Source: Vigna angularis (taxonomy: Eukaryota; Streptophyta; Magnoliopsida; Fabales; Fabaceae). Taken from it: 64,000 nucleotides of DNA. The stretch's first letter is position 1. Each line of letters starts with the position of its first letter. The notes below the pieces were generated by a model, which saw only the letters and a program-made list of their open reading frames with translations, was not told the origin of the DNA and made no database searches. Both the position numbers and the translations under genes were made by a program. Positions 49,729 through 60,785 of this stretch are shown here, piece by piece. The DNA lies in NCBI RefSeq assembly GCF_016808095.1, contig NC_068972.1:6690001-6754000 (forward strand), written 5' to 3'.

Positions 49729-50446
49729 CCCTTAATGCTTTAACTAGATTATTCATTTTACACCAAATTATTTCTTTTAATTTACTTAAACTTGTTTAAC
49801 CTATTTTCTCTAAAATTGTTTCTTAAACTTCAATAATCAGTAATATGTTTTGATCTTAAATTAATCATTAATGAAACAATAACCATTATATTTAACAAAT
49901 ATTTTAGTGAAATTAGTAAATAGATAGTGAGTATAGATTGAATACTATAGTCCTCATATTTGTATCCACCTCCATTTAAATTTATGGATAAATACTCTAT
50001 TCCCAAATTCATTTTTAAGAAACAAATTTAAATAAAAAAATCCGAATAGCATGCATTTAGGTTATCCATTACGTAGACAGGAAGCAACCGAGAATGTTCC
50101 CTGTCAAAGAGAATCACCTGTATGGTCACAAAGTCGGCAAAAGATAAATTCGAAAGAGCATGTAAATGGCGGTGCTATTCTCTGCGTCCTCCATAACAGC
50201 TTTCTGAATAGAACGATGCAAACATAGATTCATTCAGCGTGGAAAAGTATGATTGAAAAAGATGGCACATACATGTTATTTTTGTGTATCTATGAATTTG
50301 TAACCTATTTTTGTTATGTGTTATGCTATAATATGAATAGGTGTAAGAGAACAAAAATGGAATATTGATTCATTAGTTGTACTGTTTCTCTTTCTCTACA
50401 CTCAAATATTTCAAACAACTCTAGTTGAAATATAAGTGTGGCATGG
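49729..50446. other. Intergenic region downstream of the beta-carotene hydroxylase gene
   Basis: About 700 bp of AT-rich sequence, including the presumed 3' UTR of the minus-strand hydroxylase gene next to 50446. No other feature was recognised. Confidence 0.6.
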
Positions 50447-52298
50447 TCATGAACCCGATCTTATTCTCCTACTTATCTCTTTCTCTAGCTCTTCAACCCC
50501 TCCCACTTCTTCAAGTTCCTGTACCAAATATCATTGCATGTTACTCAACCAAAAAATAAACATAAAAAGTGTGTTGCTTACGAAACAAATGGTCAATAGT
50601 TAGAGCAGATTTTTTAACATGTTCTTACTCTGCTTAACAAGCAAGAATACAATCTTATAAGGATTTGTGTCAAATCTTGCAAATAATATATAATAGAGAT
50701 TTATTTATAAACTTATTGAAACCATAAAAATCTATAAAAGATTCAATTTCACTTAAATAAGAGTTAAACATCTAAAAGTCTTTCTCTTGTGGGGTCTAAG
50801 AACCTAGTTAAATAAAATAAAGAAAATAGACAACAGAAGAGGAACGTGGCTCACCCTTGGTCCCAAAAACAGCCCATATGGCACACCGTTGAATTTGTCT
50901 GTATGGTGGAGCTGACAATACAGACAACAAAAATTCAAAATCATCAGATTGAATTGAGATACTATTCCATAACCAACAAACATGACATTTCCCTTTTCAT
51001 TTAAATAAATAAATAAATGTGACGTATATTAATTTTGACTGAAATGAAAAAAAAAAAATTATTACTTGGTGAGCAGCAGCAACTCTTCTGAAGTAGGGCA
51101 CGTTGGCAATGGGGCCCACTGGGAATCTCTTATGAACCAGTCCATCGTGGACAAACATGTAGGCCATCCCGAACACCGTGATTCCAAGGCCCTGCTCCAG
51201 CACACAAGGCAATTATTCAAAGTTTTCAGGGGTATTACCGTCAAATTAATTATCATTCTTAATTAACGGATCCCAATGAAACAGTTAATGAAGGGATTAA
51301 AAAATAAGATTGCGCAAGATACACTTACTGCACCGAAGCAGAGGCCAGGGACCAGACCCTTGTGGAAAAAACCGTATGAGAGAAGAGCGATCGCAGGAAC
51401 AGCGTTAACAATTGCAAAAACATCGTTAAGCTCGAATGGTCCCTCTCTTGGTCGATGGTGCGACTGCAAGGTAACAATTCCAGTTCATCTTTGATTCAAT
51501 AAGAAGCTAAGAACTAGCCCTTCAAGAACACAAACTTTCATTTTCTTGTGATTAATTTAATGAAAGCAAATTAAATATTTGAAGAATTGTTGGAAGCAAG
51601 TAAACCTCATGCATGTGCCACAAGGAAGCATGCCAAAGTGCTCTATGAGCCCATCTTGCCCAAAATTCCATCGCCACCTGAAAATTAGACACACCCAATT
51701 GATTTCAACGTATAGAATTGAATTACCCAATTGGATATTGGTAAAGGGGTGGGACTTACGGCAGCTCCAACGGAGAGGGAAAATGTGCCTAACATTTCAG
51801 ACCAAGGAAAATCTCCACCCTACGCCAACACAATCCAATATTCAGATTCAAAAACTAGCACAAACAGAGACAGCAAAATTAGAACTTGAACAGCTTTGTA
51901 CGTACCTCCATTTGCCAGGAGAATCTATAATAAACGGCGAAGACTGCCATGGAGGTGATGCCAAAGCTAGACATAACAGCCGCCACGAGGTAAGTGAACC
52001 TCTGGGACCTCTTTCTGGCCAATTTCTCTTCCACTCCTGCAGACACAGATCCAGGATTCACTTCTTGTTCTTCTTCTTCGTTGGTTTTGATCTGGAGGTT
52101 CCGTTTGGGATCCTCCATGAGGACACAAACGGAGAAGCCACTCGTTCTTCGGGGGGGTCTTAGCCGAAGGATTGTGCTTCGATGGAAAGGTTTTAAGGGG
52201 TGGAAGAAAAGTGATTGGTTTGGTTTAGGGAGAGAAATTGGAGGTTGGAGCAGACTGTAGGGCTTTAAGTTCGCGGCGGTGGAGAGTCCTGCCGCCAT
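50447..52298 (-). CDS. BCH: Non-heme di-iron beta-carotene 3-hydroxylase, chloroplast
   Basis: Seven exons read on the minus strand: 51906-52298, 51760-51819, 51606-51677, 51329-51463, 51066-51191, 50855-50911 and 50447-50518. Every exon is a multiple of three with GT-AG borders, giving 304 residues. The N-terminal ~60 residues are a Ser/Pro/Arg-rich chloroplast transit peptide. Membrane helices start near FTYLVAAVMSSFGITSMAVF. The di-iron histidine clusters are complete: HRALWH, HMHESHH, HDGLVH and HQLHHTDK. The C-terminus is ELEEVGGVEELEKEISRRIR. The enzyme hydroxylates beta-ionone rings of beta-carotene to zeaxanthin via beta-cryptoxanthin. The start MAAGLS has a strong context (CCATGGCG). 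An in-frame upstream ATG at 52451 would add 51 low-complexity residues encoded by the CT-repeat leader and is disfavoured. Confidence 0.96.
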
Positions 52299-52334
52299 GG
52301 AAGGTTGGTAGGAAGAGGGAAAGAGTGTGTGGTT

Positions 52335-52340
52335 TTTGAA

Positions 52341-52383
<43 letters not shown>

Positions 52384-52400
52384 GACAGAGAGAGGTTTGG
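52335..52400 (-). repeat. (CT)n-rich tract in the hydroxylase 5' leader
   Basis: On the plus strand this is GTGTGTGTGTGAGAGAGAGA and onward. Read with the gene it is a CT then AC repeat, about 40-100 bases before the start codon. CT microsatellites are common in plant 5' UTRs. Length variation here could affect expression, but that is inference. Confidence 0.8.
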
Positions 52401-52659
52401 GTGATTGTGAAGTAAAGGTTCAGAGGAGGAGGTTGGTTTGATATAGACCACAATTTTGAGGTTAAGAGAAGGAAGGAGATAGTGGTGGTTGGTTCATGAT
52501 AGTACAAATAACCTGCGTGGAACAACTATAGCTCTCGGAACTTCTTTAAACCTCTTACAAACAACACTTCTCTTAATTGCATCAAAGCCATTGTTGTTTG
52601 TTTTATTATCTATCACTCCTATATATTTATTTCGAGAAATATAAATATATACATATATA

Positions 52660-52882
52660 AATTTATTAACTTAAGTGTATTAAATCCTAGTCGATAAAAA
52701 TATCCTTGTTTATAAAAAAACATATTTTAAATATAGAAATATTTTAATAATTTTTAATTTTAATTTAAAATCAAAAAATAAAAAAATTATTCAAATACTC
52801 TTTATTTTAAAATTTAGAATTTATAATATAAAAGTATTTTTGTCCATTGTACATTTTAAAAGGATACATAAATTAACAAAAT
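52660..52882. mobile_element. MITE-like inverted repeat, TTTGCTAA family, eroded
   Basis: The left part (TTATTAACTTAAGTG, then TCGATAAAAATATCC) pairs with the reverse complement of the right part (TTGTTAATTTATGTATCC, then GGACAAAAATAC). Alignment continues into the centre (AATTTTTAATTTTAATTTAA). It appears to be a decayed relative of the elements at 54414 and 55651. Confidence 0.45.
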
Positions 52883-54413
52883 ATATATTTATATATAAAT
52901 AAAAGGTTAATTATAACAATCATCCACCGGCCATGATCATTATTTTAGGTTTTATGCACTAATTATTTGGAGAGACTAAGTGAGTAAATTATATACATTT
53001 TTCCTGATTTAATCACATTCAATAAATAAAACAATTTTATAATTTTATGTATATTTATATTACGCGTTTAGTGTATCATTGATTTTAAATTTTCTATAAT
53101 TTTCGGTGGAATTAAAAATAATGAATAACGTTAAACCAAATTTTAAAATGAGAAAACAAAACATTTCATCATCATATGGTTTAAACTGATGAGATGACAA
53201 AAATATTAATATGAATTATTTCTAATCTTAAAAAAATAACGGTTAGTGAGATATTTATAGAAAAAGGAAATAGTTTTAAGGAGTTTTTAGAAAAAAATAC
53301 ATTTAAAACTTATTTATAAAAGTTTCATTTATATTTTAAATTTTTATTATTAAAATAATTGAGTTTCGTTATTTTATTCTAAAACAATTTTTTATACTCT
53401 TATAATTTATATATAATTTTTGAACTAAAATTTATATAAAATTTAATGTAAAATGTAAATTTAAATAAACTTAATATTTTTAAAAATATTTAATAAAAAT
53501 ACTATTGTGACATTTATATAAAAATTAAATTTAGTCTCGAGTGAAATTGCTTTCTATAAAAAAATTGGAACAAATTAAAATAAAATACAAATAAATGGGT
53601 TAAATTAAGAATTTTCACGTAACATTTATTTCAACAATAATATTGTCTTTGTCAATCACATTATCTCTATCATGGGGTAGAATTTTCATTTGACACATAA
53701 CAATTTAAAAAAATTAAAACAAATAAATAAAAACAACATGACACATAACAACATGTGAGCTAACGTTGTTAGTAATATATTAATGAAAATCACTAAATTG
53801 TATAGTATTTTCAAAAATGAAAATCCAATTGAAATCAAATAAATTTTGATGACCTAATTGATATTTTTGAACAAACAAAATGACTGATGTTTAAACCTTA
53901 AAAAGTTGTCTCACAAAAATGTATATAATATAAATAATTCATAAAATATATTTTAAAGTAAATAATCTTACTTGATAAATTCTAGACTTAATTAGTATTT
54001 TAGTCATTATATTTATGTACTTGGTTGACTTTATATAATATTTTTGATTTAATTGAGCTCTTATATTTTTCAAAGAATGAACTGAGTCTTTATTTTCACA
54101 TATAAAAAAAAACATAACAAGAGTTCTTCCATTAAATTAGCATGTACGCAGTTTGAAAATGTTATGTATCAAAATATAAATTTGTGAAAATCAAAACGTT
54201 ACATGAACAATAATCTTGATTTGAATTTGACATATAATGAATTTAGATTTTGATACTATGATATTAAAACTAATATTAATGGGATCTTTTACAGTAATAG
54301 TAATTCAATTGAATAAAAATAAATACGATAATCAAATACTTAAATATAGAAATCAAATTGTAAATTACACAATGAAGTATAATATTTGTATTAAATTTTA
54401 AATAAATTATATA

Positions 54414-54637
54414 GGAGTTTCTTAATTTACGTAATCTTTTAAAGTGTATCAAATTTTAGTTGTTGATAAAAATATCTTCGTATATATATTATGAATTTTA
54501 AGTTTTAAAATTCAAGATATTTGAATATTTTATGATTTTTTTATTTTAAATTAAAAATAAAAAATTTTATGAATAAGAATTTTTTTGTCAACTAAAATTT
54601 GGTATAGTTTAAAAGGTTACATAAATTAGCAAACCTC
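54414..54637. mobile_element. Small Mutator-type MITE, TTTGCTAA family
   Basis: Left and right ends fold onto each other over most of about 224 bp, as GGAGTTTCTTAATTTACGTA against GAGGTTTGCTAATTTATGTA. Both have ATTTTAGTTG further in. Flanks AATTATATA (54405-54413) and AATTATATT (54638-54646) match at 8 of 9 positions, consistent with a 9-bp Mutator-like target duplication. Confidence 0.65.
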
Positions 54638-55150
54638 AATTATATTTATATATATATAATTTAAAAATATCAGTAGTTCGTAACTATATTGTTTGAAATA
54701 TTGTTGACATTTGAAACCTTAAAAAGTAAAATTATAAAATAAATATTATTTTTTATCTTGAAATACATGAGACAAAAGTAAATAATTTTGAAATTTGAAA
54801 GAATGAAAATCAAAGGAAAATATTTAAAAACTAACATAAAACCTTTTTCTTTTAACAAACAAAATTTAAAAGATAAAAAAGAAAAAAATAGTTTACATAA
54901 ATCCTAATTAATTCTCATTCAATTTATAAGAACAAAAAAGATAACTAATTACGATATAATTATTGAAAATGTGAGACAATTTCAAAAAATTGTTTGAAGA
55001 ATAAGTAATATTTTCTATACAATTTTAATATTTCTCAAAAAAGAATTATCATATAAAGTAATCTTGTTATTATATGTGTTTCATGTTATAGTTAAAATCA
55101 AGATTTAAAGTGTAAAATCTTATGATTTTATGTGATATTTCTTATTTGAA

Positions 55151-55314
55151 TAATGGTACTATCACACACTTTTACATTGATTTGACATAGAGTTTAAGGA
55201 TAAAATGGTCATAAAAATGTAAACTTTTGTATTTTTTCAAGAAAGAAGAGAGTAAAATGTAAGTAAGGGTAGTGTCAAATGAATGTAAAAAATGTAGGTG
55301 TATCAAAGAATCAT
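55151..55314 (+). mobile_element. MITE, family A copy 2
   Basis: A full-length relative of the element at 21537-21700 in the opposite orientation. Shared landmarks in order are GGTACTAT, CACACTTTTACATT, GTCATAAAAATGTAAACTTT, CAAGAAAGAAGAGAGTAAAA, GGTAGTGTCAAATGAATGTA and ATCAAAGAATCAT. Confidence 0.75.
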
Positions 55315-55650
55315 TTTTCTTCTTATTCTGATCCCATATATGATTATGACATAGTAAAATCAATAAATCATTGAACAAAATTGGAAAATTTTGTGAATTG
55401 TTGTTTCTTCTAAATTGTTCGTTGCAACATTGTTCAGTTTTAGGTGAATGGATTTAGTTAAAATAAAACTTAATTAAAATGCAATTAAATTTTTTATCAC
55501 CTTATATGTGTTGTTAATCACAACACCACTCAATCAAAATTTAAACCTAATTAAAAATTAAAATTATTTTCTATTGCATTCTTTACTTTTTTACTAAATA
55601 AGTTTCAATTAAAATAAAACCTAATTAATATATATATATATATATATATA

Positions 55651-56616
55651 GGGTTTGCTAACTTACATATACTTGTTTTTCAGTTGGTATATTTTAACAA
55701 TGTGTACCGAGTTTTAGTAGATAAAAATACCCTAATATATCATGGATTCTAAGTTATAAGGTTAAGGGTATTTTAATAAACTAAAAAAAAAGGAAACCTC
55801 CAAACCCTTGCTCACCTCCCTCATTTTTTTTCAACCCTTTTTCTTTCATCTCTCTCACTTCAACATTTTCTCTGTCATCCTACGCTAGTCCCAATTGAAA
55901 AAATCAGAAACACTCGCCTAACCCTAATCTACCTTCCTTACTTATCCAATTTGTTTCTCTCTCATCTCCATACTTTTCCTCACTCACACACAACAACCCG
56001 CGACACCGCAATTTGTTGCTCTTGCTCTGTTCGTTCATTTGTTTTCGAGTTTAATAACAAAATAATTGATGAGGTTGATGTTGATTTTTGATTGGAGAGT
56101 TGTGTTATATATTTTCCCTTCTGATTATTATTAAATTTCATTTTTAAATTTTAGAATTTTGTTGTGTTACAAACTCCCTCTCTACAAGCACACCATCATC
56201 AATAAACCAATATCAAAATCAAACCAAGTTTAGCCAATTAAAAATTAAGTCAGAAGAATGTAATGGTAAATAAAACCTTTAGTTTCACAAATCACAGAAA
56301 CAAATTGGATAAGTGAGGAAGGTAGATTAGGGTTAGGCGAGTGTTTCTGAATTTTTTCAATTGGGACTAACATAGGAATGACAGAGAAAATGTTGGAGTG
56401 AGAGAGATGGAAGAGAAAGGGTTGAGAGAAACGAGAGAGGTGAGTAAGGATTTGGAGGTTTTTTTTTTTTAGTTTTGAGAATAAAAATTATTAAAATACG
56501 CTTAACCTTATAACTTAAAATTCATGATATATTAGAGTATTTTTGTTTACTAAAACCCAGTGCACATTCTTAAAATGTACCAACTGAAAAACCAATGTAC
56601 ACAAGTTAGCAAACTC
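55651..56616. mobile_element. Long-TIR non-autonomous element with TIRs of about 315 bp
   Basis: The left end, GGGTTTGCTAACTTACATAT, pairs with the reverse complement of the right end, GAGTTTGCTAACTTGTGTAC. Pairing continues at high identity through GTTTTAGTA, TATATCATG, ACCTCCAAA and CCTAACCCTAATCTACCTTC, to about 55960 and 56298. The ~340-bp interior is non-coding. The family resembles the MITEs at 52660 and 54414. It lies between two (TA)n tracts (55627-55650 and 56634-56689), and no clean 9-bp duplication remains, perhaps because the insertion was into or beside a changing microsatellite. Confidence 0.8.
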
Positions 56617-56629
56617 AAACATAATTAAG

Positions 56630-56633
<4 letters not shown>

Positions 56634-56689
<56 letters not shown>
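56634..56689. repeat. (AT)n microsatellite, about 56 bp
   Basis: An uninterrupted alternating run about 18 bp beyond the right TIR of the 55651-56616 element. Confidence 0.95.
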
Positions 56690-56695
<6 letters not shown>

Positions 56696-57654
56696 TTATT
56701 TATTTATTTATCTTAATTATGTCCTTATATCAATTATTTCCTAATAATAATTATATGGATCGGTCAAATTAACAATTAAATAGCAACATTTTTTGAATTG
56801 GAATGTTGTCCAATAGAAAGAATTGTCTTGTTACATTAATTTGTAATAAATTTGTTAACTTGATGGTAACGACCATTCATTAATTAACATGAGTTATTAT
56901 ATGTCACTCATCTTTGACTGGTAACTATAACATTGGACTTATTTATTAGTAACTTAACCGTAAACATATATATTAAATATGACAAAGTAATTAATATTAT
57001 ATAATTGTTATATATTTATCAAAATACTTTCTCCATACCATTTTGTTCACACTAATTAAAAGTAACGATTTCAAAAAATTATACACCTAAATCCCACGTT
57101 AGTTGAAAGAAAAGAATAATTATATTAAGTGTCACGATATTTTCACTGCAATGGTTATAAATTTAAGACCTAAGTTTTTTAAGGTCATGTCCATACAAGG
57201 ATCATAGGTAATTTTGTAACTTTTATTCAAATGCGCATATCTTACAAGTCTCACATTTTAATAAATGTTTTGCTTGATTATTGTTAAAATACATGTTTTA
57301 AAGATCTAAGATTTTGAATTTTATGTCATGTTAGCATATTTCGGTAGGATCCTCATTGCAAAACTCACACACAAGACATGCAATGAAGATTTCCAAAACC
57401 TTCTCAATAAAATATTTTTTATATGTCATAAAATTTAAGACCTTAATATTAATTAAAGTATTGAATCATAAGAATGAAAAATATATTAAAAAAACATGAA
57501 CAACCAAATAAAATTAACTAAAATGTAATTCTTTTATTTTTTATATTTTGTATTAATTTTTTTAAGAATGATGTGAGATAATGAAATACTTTATAAGTAA
57601 ATAAGATTTTACATCATAATTTTTGTAATGAAGATGATCTTATATTATTAATAT

Positions 57655-59027
57655 GGGTTAAATATGTTTTTAGTCCCTATACTATCAAGCGATTTTGGTT
57701 TTAGTCCCTCTTTCAAAGTAAGGTACATTTTAGTCATCCTCCTTAACGAAACTTTGATTTTAGTCCTCCAAAATTAACACCGTTAAAAACCAGCTGATGT
57801 GGCTAACGGTAAATTGACACGATTTTTTTTTTCTTGCGCTGAGTCAGTGTTTCTCACCTTTTCTCCCTCCCTCTCCCTCGTCTCTTCCTTCCATCTTCCA
57901 CCCAACCTCCCCACCGGTATCACCTCCCACCGAGCTCCAAATTCACCTCTAATGGCCATAGCAGCAGTGAGAAACAACATCATAACTTATGTCACCAATG
58001 ACATGCACTTCCCTCTGTCCAAGGCCGCCAACGTCGTCACCAACTTTGTTGGGACTATCTTTCTCCTCGCTCTCCTCGGAGGCTATCTCTCCGACTCCCA
58101 CCTTGGCAGCTTCTGGACAATGCTCATCTTTGGTTTTCTAGAACTTTTTGTAAGTCAGTCATTACCTTCTCTTCTTCTTTCTTTTTCTTTCTCTTTCTCT
58201 TTCTCTCTATCACCATAGCCACACCCACTGTATCATCTCCTTTCTTTTCTGTCTGTACTCCGTACTCTATGTGTTGCCCCGACCCCCACTGTCACAGTTG
58301 GACATCTATGGCGTTTCTTGCCTTTCAAATCAAATTTTCTCACCCATCATTTCACGTGGAATCTTCAACTACTCATTTTCAATTCTTTTTTTCTTTAAAA
58401 ATATTAATTTTGTTGGACTGTTGTTTGGCTCATCTGCACTTGTCTTGTTCCTTCAGAGTCTCTGCTGAAAAATTATATTTTTACAGGGTTTCATTCTGCT
58501 ATCGGTCCAAGCTCACGTTCCTCAGTTGAAGCCAACGTCGTGCAATCTGTTAACTGACGGAGAACACTGCGTGGAAGCAAAGGGCTTCAAGGCGGCGATA
58601 TTCTTTGTGAGCAAGTGAAGATATTGCTATCGGTTATTTCCATTTTCTCGTGCACCATCGTTTTCAACACAATCTTAGCACAACTGTAGACATTCTCAGT
58701 CCAACAAGGGAGGGCCATGGACAGCCATCTCACCAAATCCTTTAAAACACTGACGGTGGGAGGTGATACGGGCGGGGAGGTTGGGTGGAAGATGGAAGGA
58801 AGAGACGAGGGAGAGAGAGGGAGAAAAGGTGAAAAACACTGAGTCAGCGCAAAAAAAAATCGTGTCAGTCTACCGTTAGCCATATCAGCTGATTTTTAAC
58901 GGTGTTAGTTTTGGAGGACTAAAATCAAAGTTTTCTTAAGGAGGAGGACTAAAATGTACCTTACTTTGAAAGAGGGACTAAAACCAAAATCGCTTGATAG
59001 TACAAGGACTAAAAACATATTTAACCC
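57655..59027 (+). mobile_element. Pack-MULE carrying NPF transporter gene pieces
   Basis: TIRs of about 275 bp (57655-57932 and 58754-59027) start GGGTTAAATATGTTTTTAGT and are about 95% identical by eye. The 9-bp TATTAATAT flanks both ends exactly (57646-57654 and 59028-59036). The interior has no transposase but contains exon-intron sequence of an NPF transporter gene. High TIR identity and an exact duplication indicate a relatively recent insertion. The termini are of the same family as those of the element at 16087. Confidence 0.95.
57953..58740 (+). pseudogene. Captured NPF (NRT1/PTR family) transporter fragments
   Basis: Three pieces are visible. Exon-like 57953-58149 encodes MAIAAVRNNIITYVTNDMHF, then FPLSKAANVVTNFVGT and LLALLGGYLSDSHLG. 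A GT donor at 58150 and an acceptor ending TTTTTACAG at 58486 bound a retained intron. The frame resumes at 58487 as GFILLSVQAHVPQLKPTSCN and LLTDGEHCVEAKGFKA. At about 58605 the sequence jumps, out of frame, to a downstream gene region encoding VKILLSVISIFSCTIVFNTI, then TFSVQQGRAMDSHLTKSF. That piece has an internal TAG stop where a Gln is expected. Most of the transporter is missing. The capture is genomic (intron retained). The NPF subfamily is not resolved. Confidence 0.88.
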
Positions 59028-59721
59028 TATTAATATTTATACAATAAATGATATTATTAATGTACCATATTTAATACTTTACTGAATATACTTAAGTTCA
59101 TTAAATATTTATTAGGCTTATTAACTATTTAAAAATATTAAAATACTATTGTTTCACAAATATGTTGATCAAAAGATTATTACTATTTCACGGCCAGGGT
59201 GCATTTTAGTGTTTAAGATTTAAATTTATTGTTTCATAAATGTATTTATCATCAATAAAAGAGACCAAATTTATTTCTGATTATTTGGTTGTTTATCTGT
59301 TATACCAATTTTGGTATATTAATTTTTTAATATATTTTAAAATATCAAAATTATTGTATATTAAAACATTTTAAAGACATGTTAGAGATATATTTTAAAT
59401 ATAAACATTGCTCGTCAGTATATTTTGAAGAAACGTTATAAATATTTTAAAATGTCAAATTTATTTTGTTATTATATTTTGTACATATCTTTTAAAATAT
59501 TAAAAATATTATAGATTATTATGTTTTGGAAACACGTATGAATAAAAAAAACTTAAAAAAAATTAAATTGTTGATAATTCTTCATATATTTTAAAGTTTT
59601 ATATGAATTAGGGATATGTGGTCAATTTTTAGTAGGTACAAAAGCGTTACATTACAATAATATCATGTATTAGAATTTGTTTAGGACATGTGTTCTAATA
59701 TCTTACTCAAAGCACTTATCA

Positions 59722-60024
59722 TTTGTTTACTTGAATGGATTTGGGAGAGAGTGATTGAGTGAATTTGAGAAGATTTGAAGATAAATTTTTTTGTTTCTTA
59801 TTTGAATGAATTTGGAGGTAGGTGAGAATGAATTTGGAAGTAAATTTTTTTAATCTGTCAAATCAATCAAATTCTACACTAATTCCCACAAATGTTGCTT
59901 CTAAATTCACTCTCACTTACTTCCAAATTCACTCAAATAAACAACAAAAAAATTTTATCTTCAACTCCTCTCAAATCCACTCAATCACTCTCTCCCAAAC
60001 CCATTCAAGTGAACAAAGTTGTCT
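59722..60024. mobile_element. Foldback MITE-like element, about 300 bp
   Basis: The two halves are reverse complements with moderate divergence. TTGTTTACTTGAATGGATTT at the left pairs with the right end read inward (TTGTTCACTTGAATGGGTTT). Both continue through GGGAGAGAGTGATTGAGTG and GAATTTGGAnGTA. Only a short central loop separates the arms. No clear target duplication. Confidence 0.65.
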
Positions 60025-60492
60025 CAGGGTCTTCCATCATCCAAGTTATGTTGTTTGGTCTCTTTCTTTTTTGTCCAAGCCGTGTGGGAAGGTACCTCAA
60101 AGGTACTCCAACACTTAAGTAAGCGACTTTGCATAATCATATTGTAACAAAGATTTAGTAATAAGAGTTTCATTCAGACATATATTTATAAATATTATAA
60201 TCAGTTTACTAGGTTTGACTAATTAATTACCATTAAATGATTTTTATTATTCCTATTAATTTTCAATCAATGACTATTATTTTTATTAATTATTCATAAG
60301 TGTTATTGCTCATATTAATTATCAATTAATAACTATTTTGAACTGACCGATCATCTCATTGTTGGATAGTCGACCGCTGGTTCTTGATTGACCAAATAAT
60401 CGTACAAAATCTATCTTAACAAAATTAATTGTTTATTTTTTTACCATTTATTAAACTGATATTAAATCATCAATTAATGTCTAATCTTACCT

Positions 60493-60597
<105 letters not shown>

Positions 60598-60723
60598 TTT
60601 TGACATAAAAAATATATTAAAATTCTGTATAAACTAAAAATATGATTAATTTATAATATATAAACTGCTAAACAATTTACCTTACAATTTGTAAAGTGGA
60701 CTGAGGTCCACCTCTTAAGTTAT

Positions 60724-60736
60724 GTATATATATATA
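60724..60736 (+). promoter_or_regulatory. Putative TATA element of the polygalacturonase-like gene
   Basis: GTATATATATATAGACG lies about 55 bp before the proposed start codon at 60786, a plausible TATA position if the leader is short. It is not independently supported. Confidence 0.35.
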
Positions 60737-60785
60737 GACGTCTCTTCTCTTGTTTACCTACTGTGCCACATCTCAAAGAAGGAAG

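Larger units (their letters stand above)
52460..55150. other. Intergenic region upstream of the hydroxylase gene
   Basis: The hydroxylase promoter lies at the left edge. Farther out the sequence is strongly AT-rich with two small MITE-like inverted repeats (52660-52882 and 54414-54637) and no supportable gene. Confidence 0.6.

Noticed and set aside
52299..52451. In-frame N-terminal extension of the beta-carotene hydroxylase from an upstream ATG
   Set aside because: The added residues come from CT/CA repeats, and the downstream ATG has a strong context and is followed by a normal transit peptide. The extension is more likely 5' UTR.
58587..58883. 98-codon minus-strand frame MANGRLTRFF...
   Set aside because: It lies mostly in the right TIR of the Pack-MULE. 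A matching start occurs in the left TIR on the other strand (57799), so it reflects the inverted repeat and not a gene.
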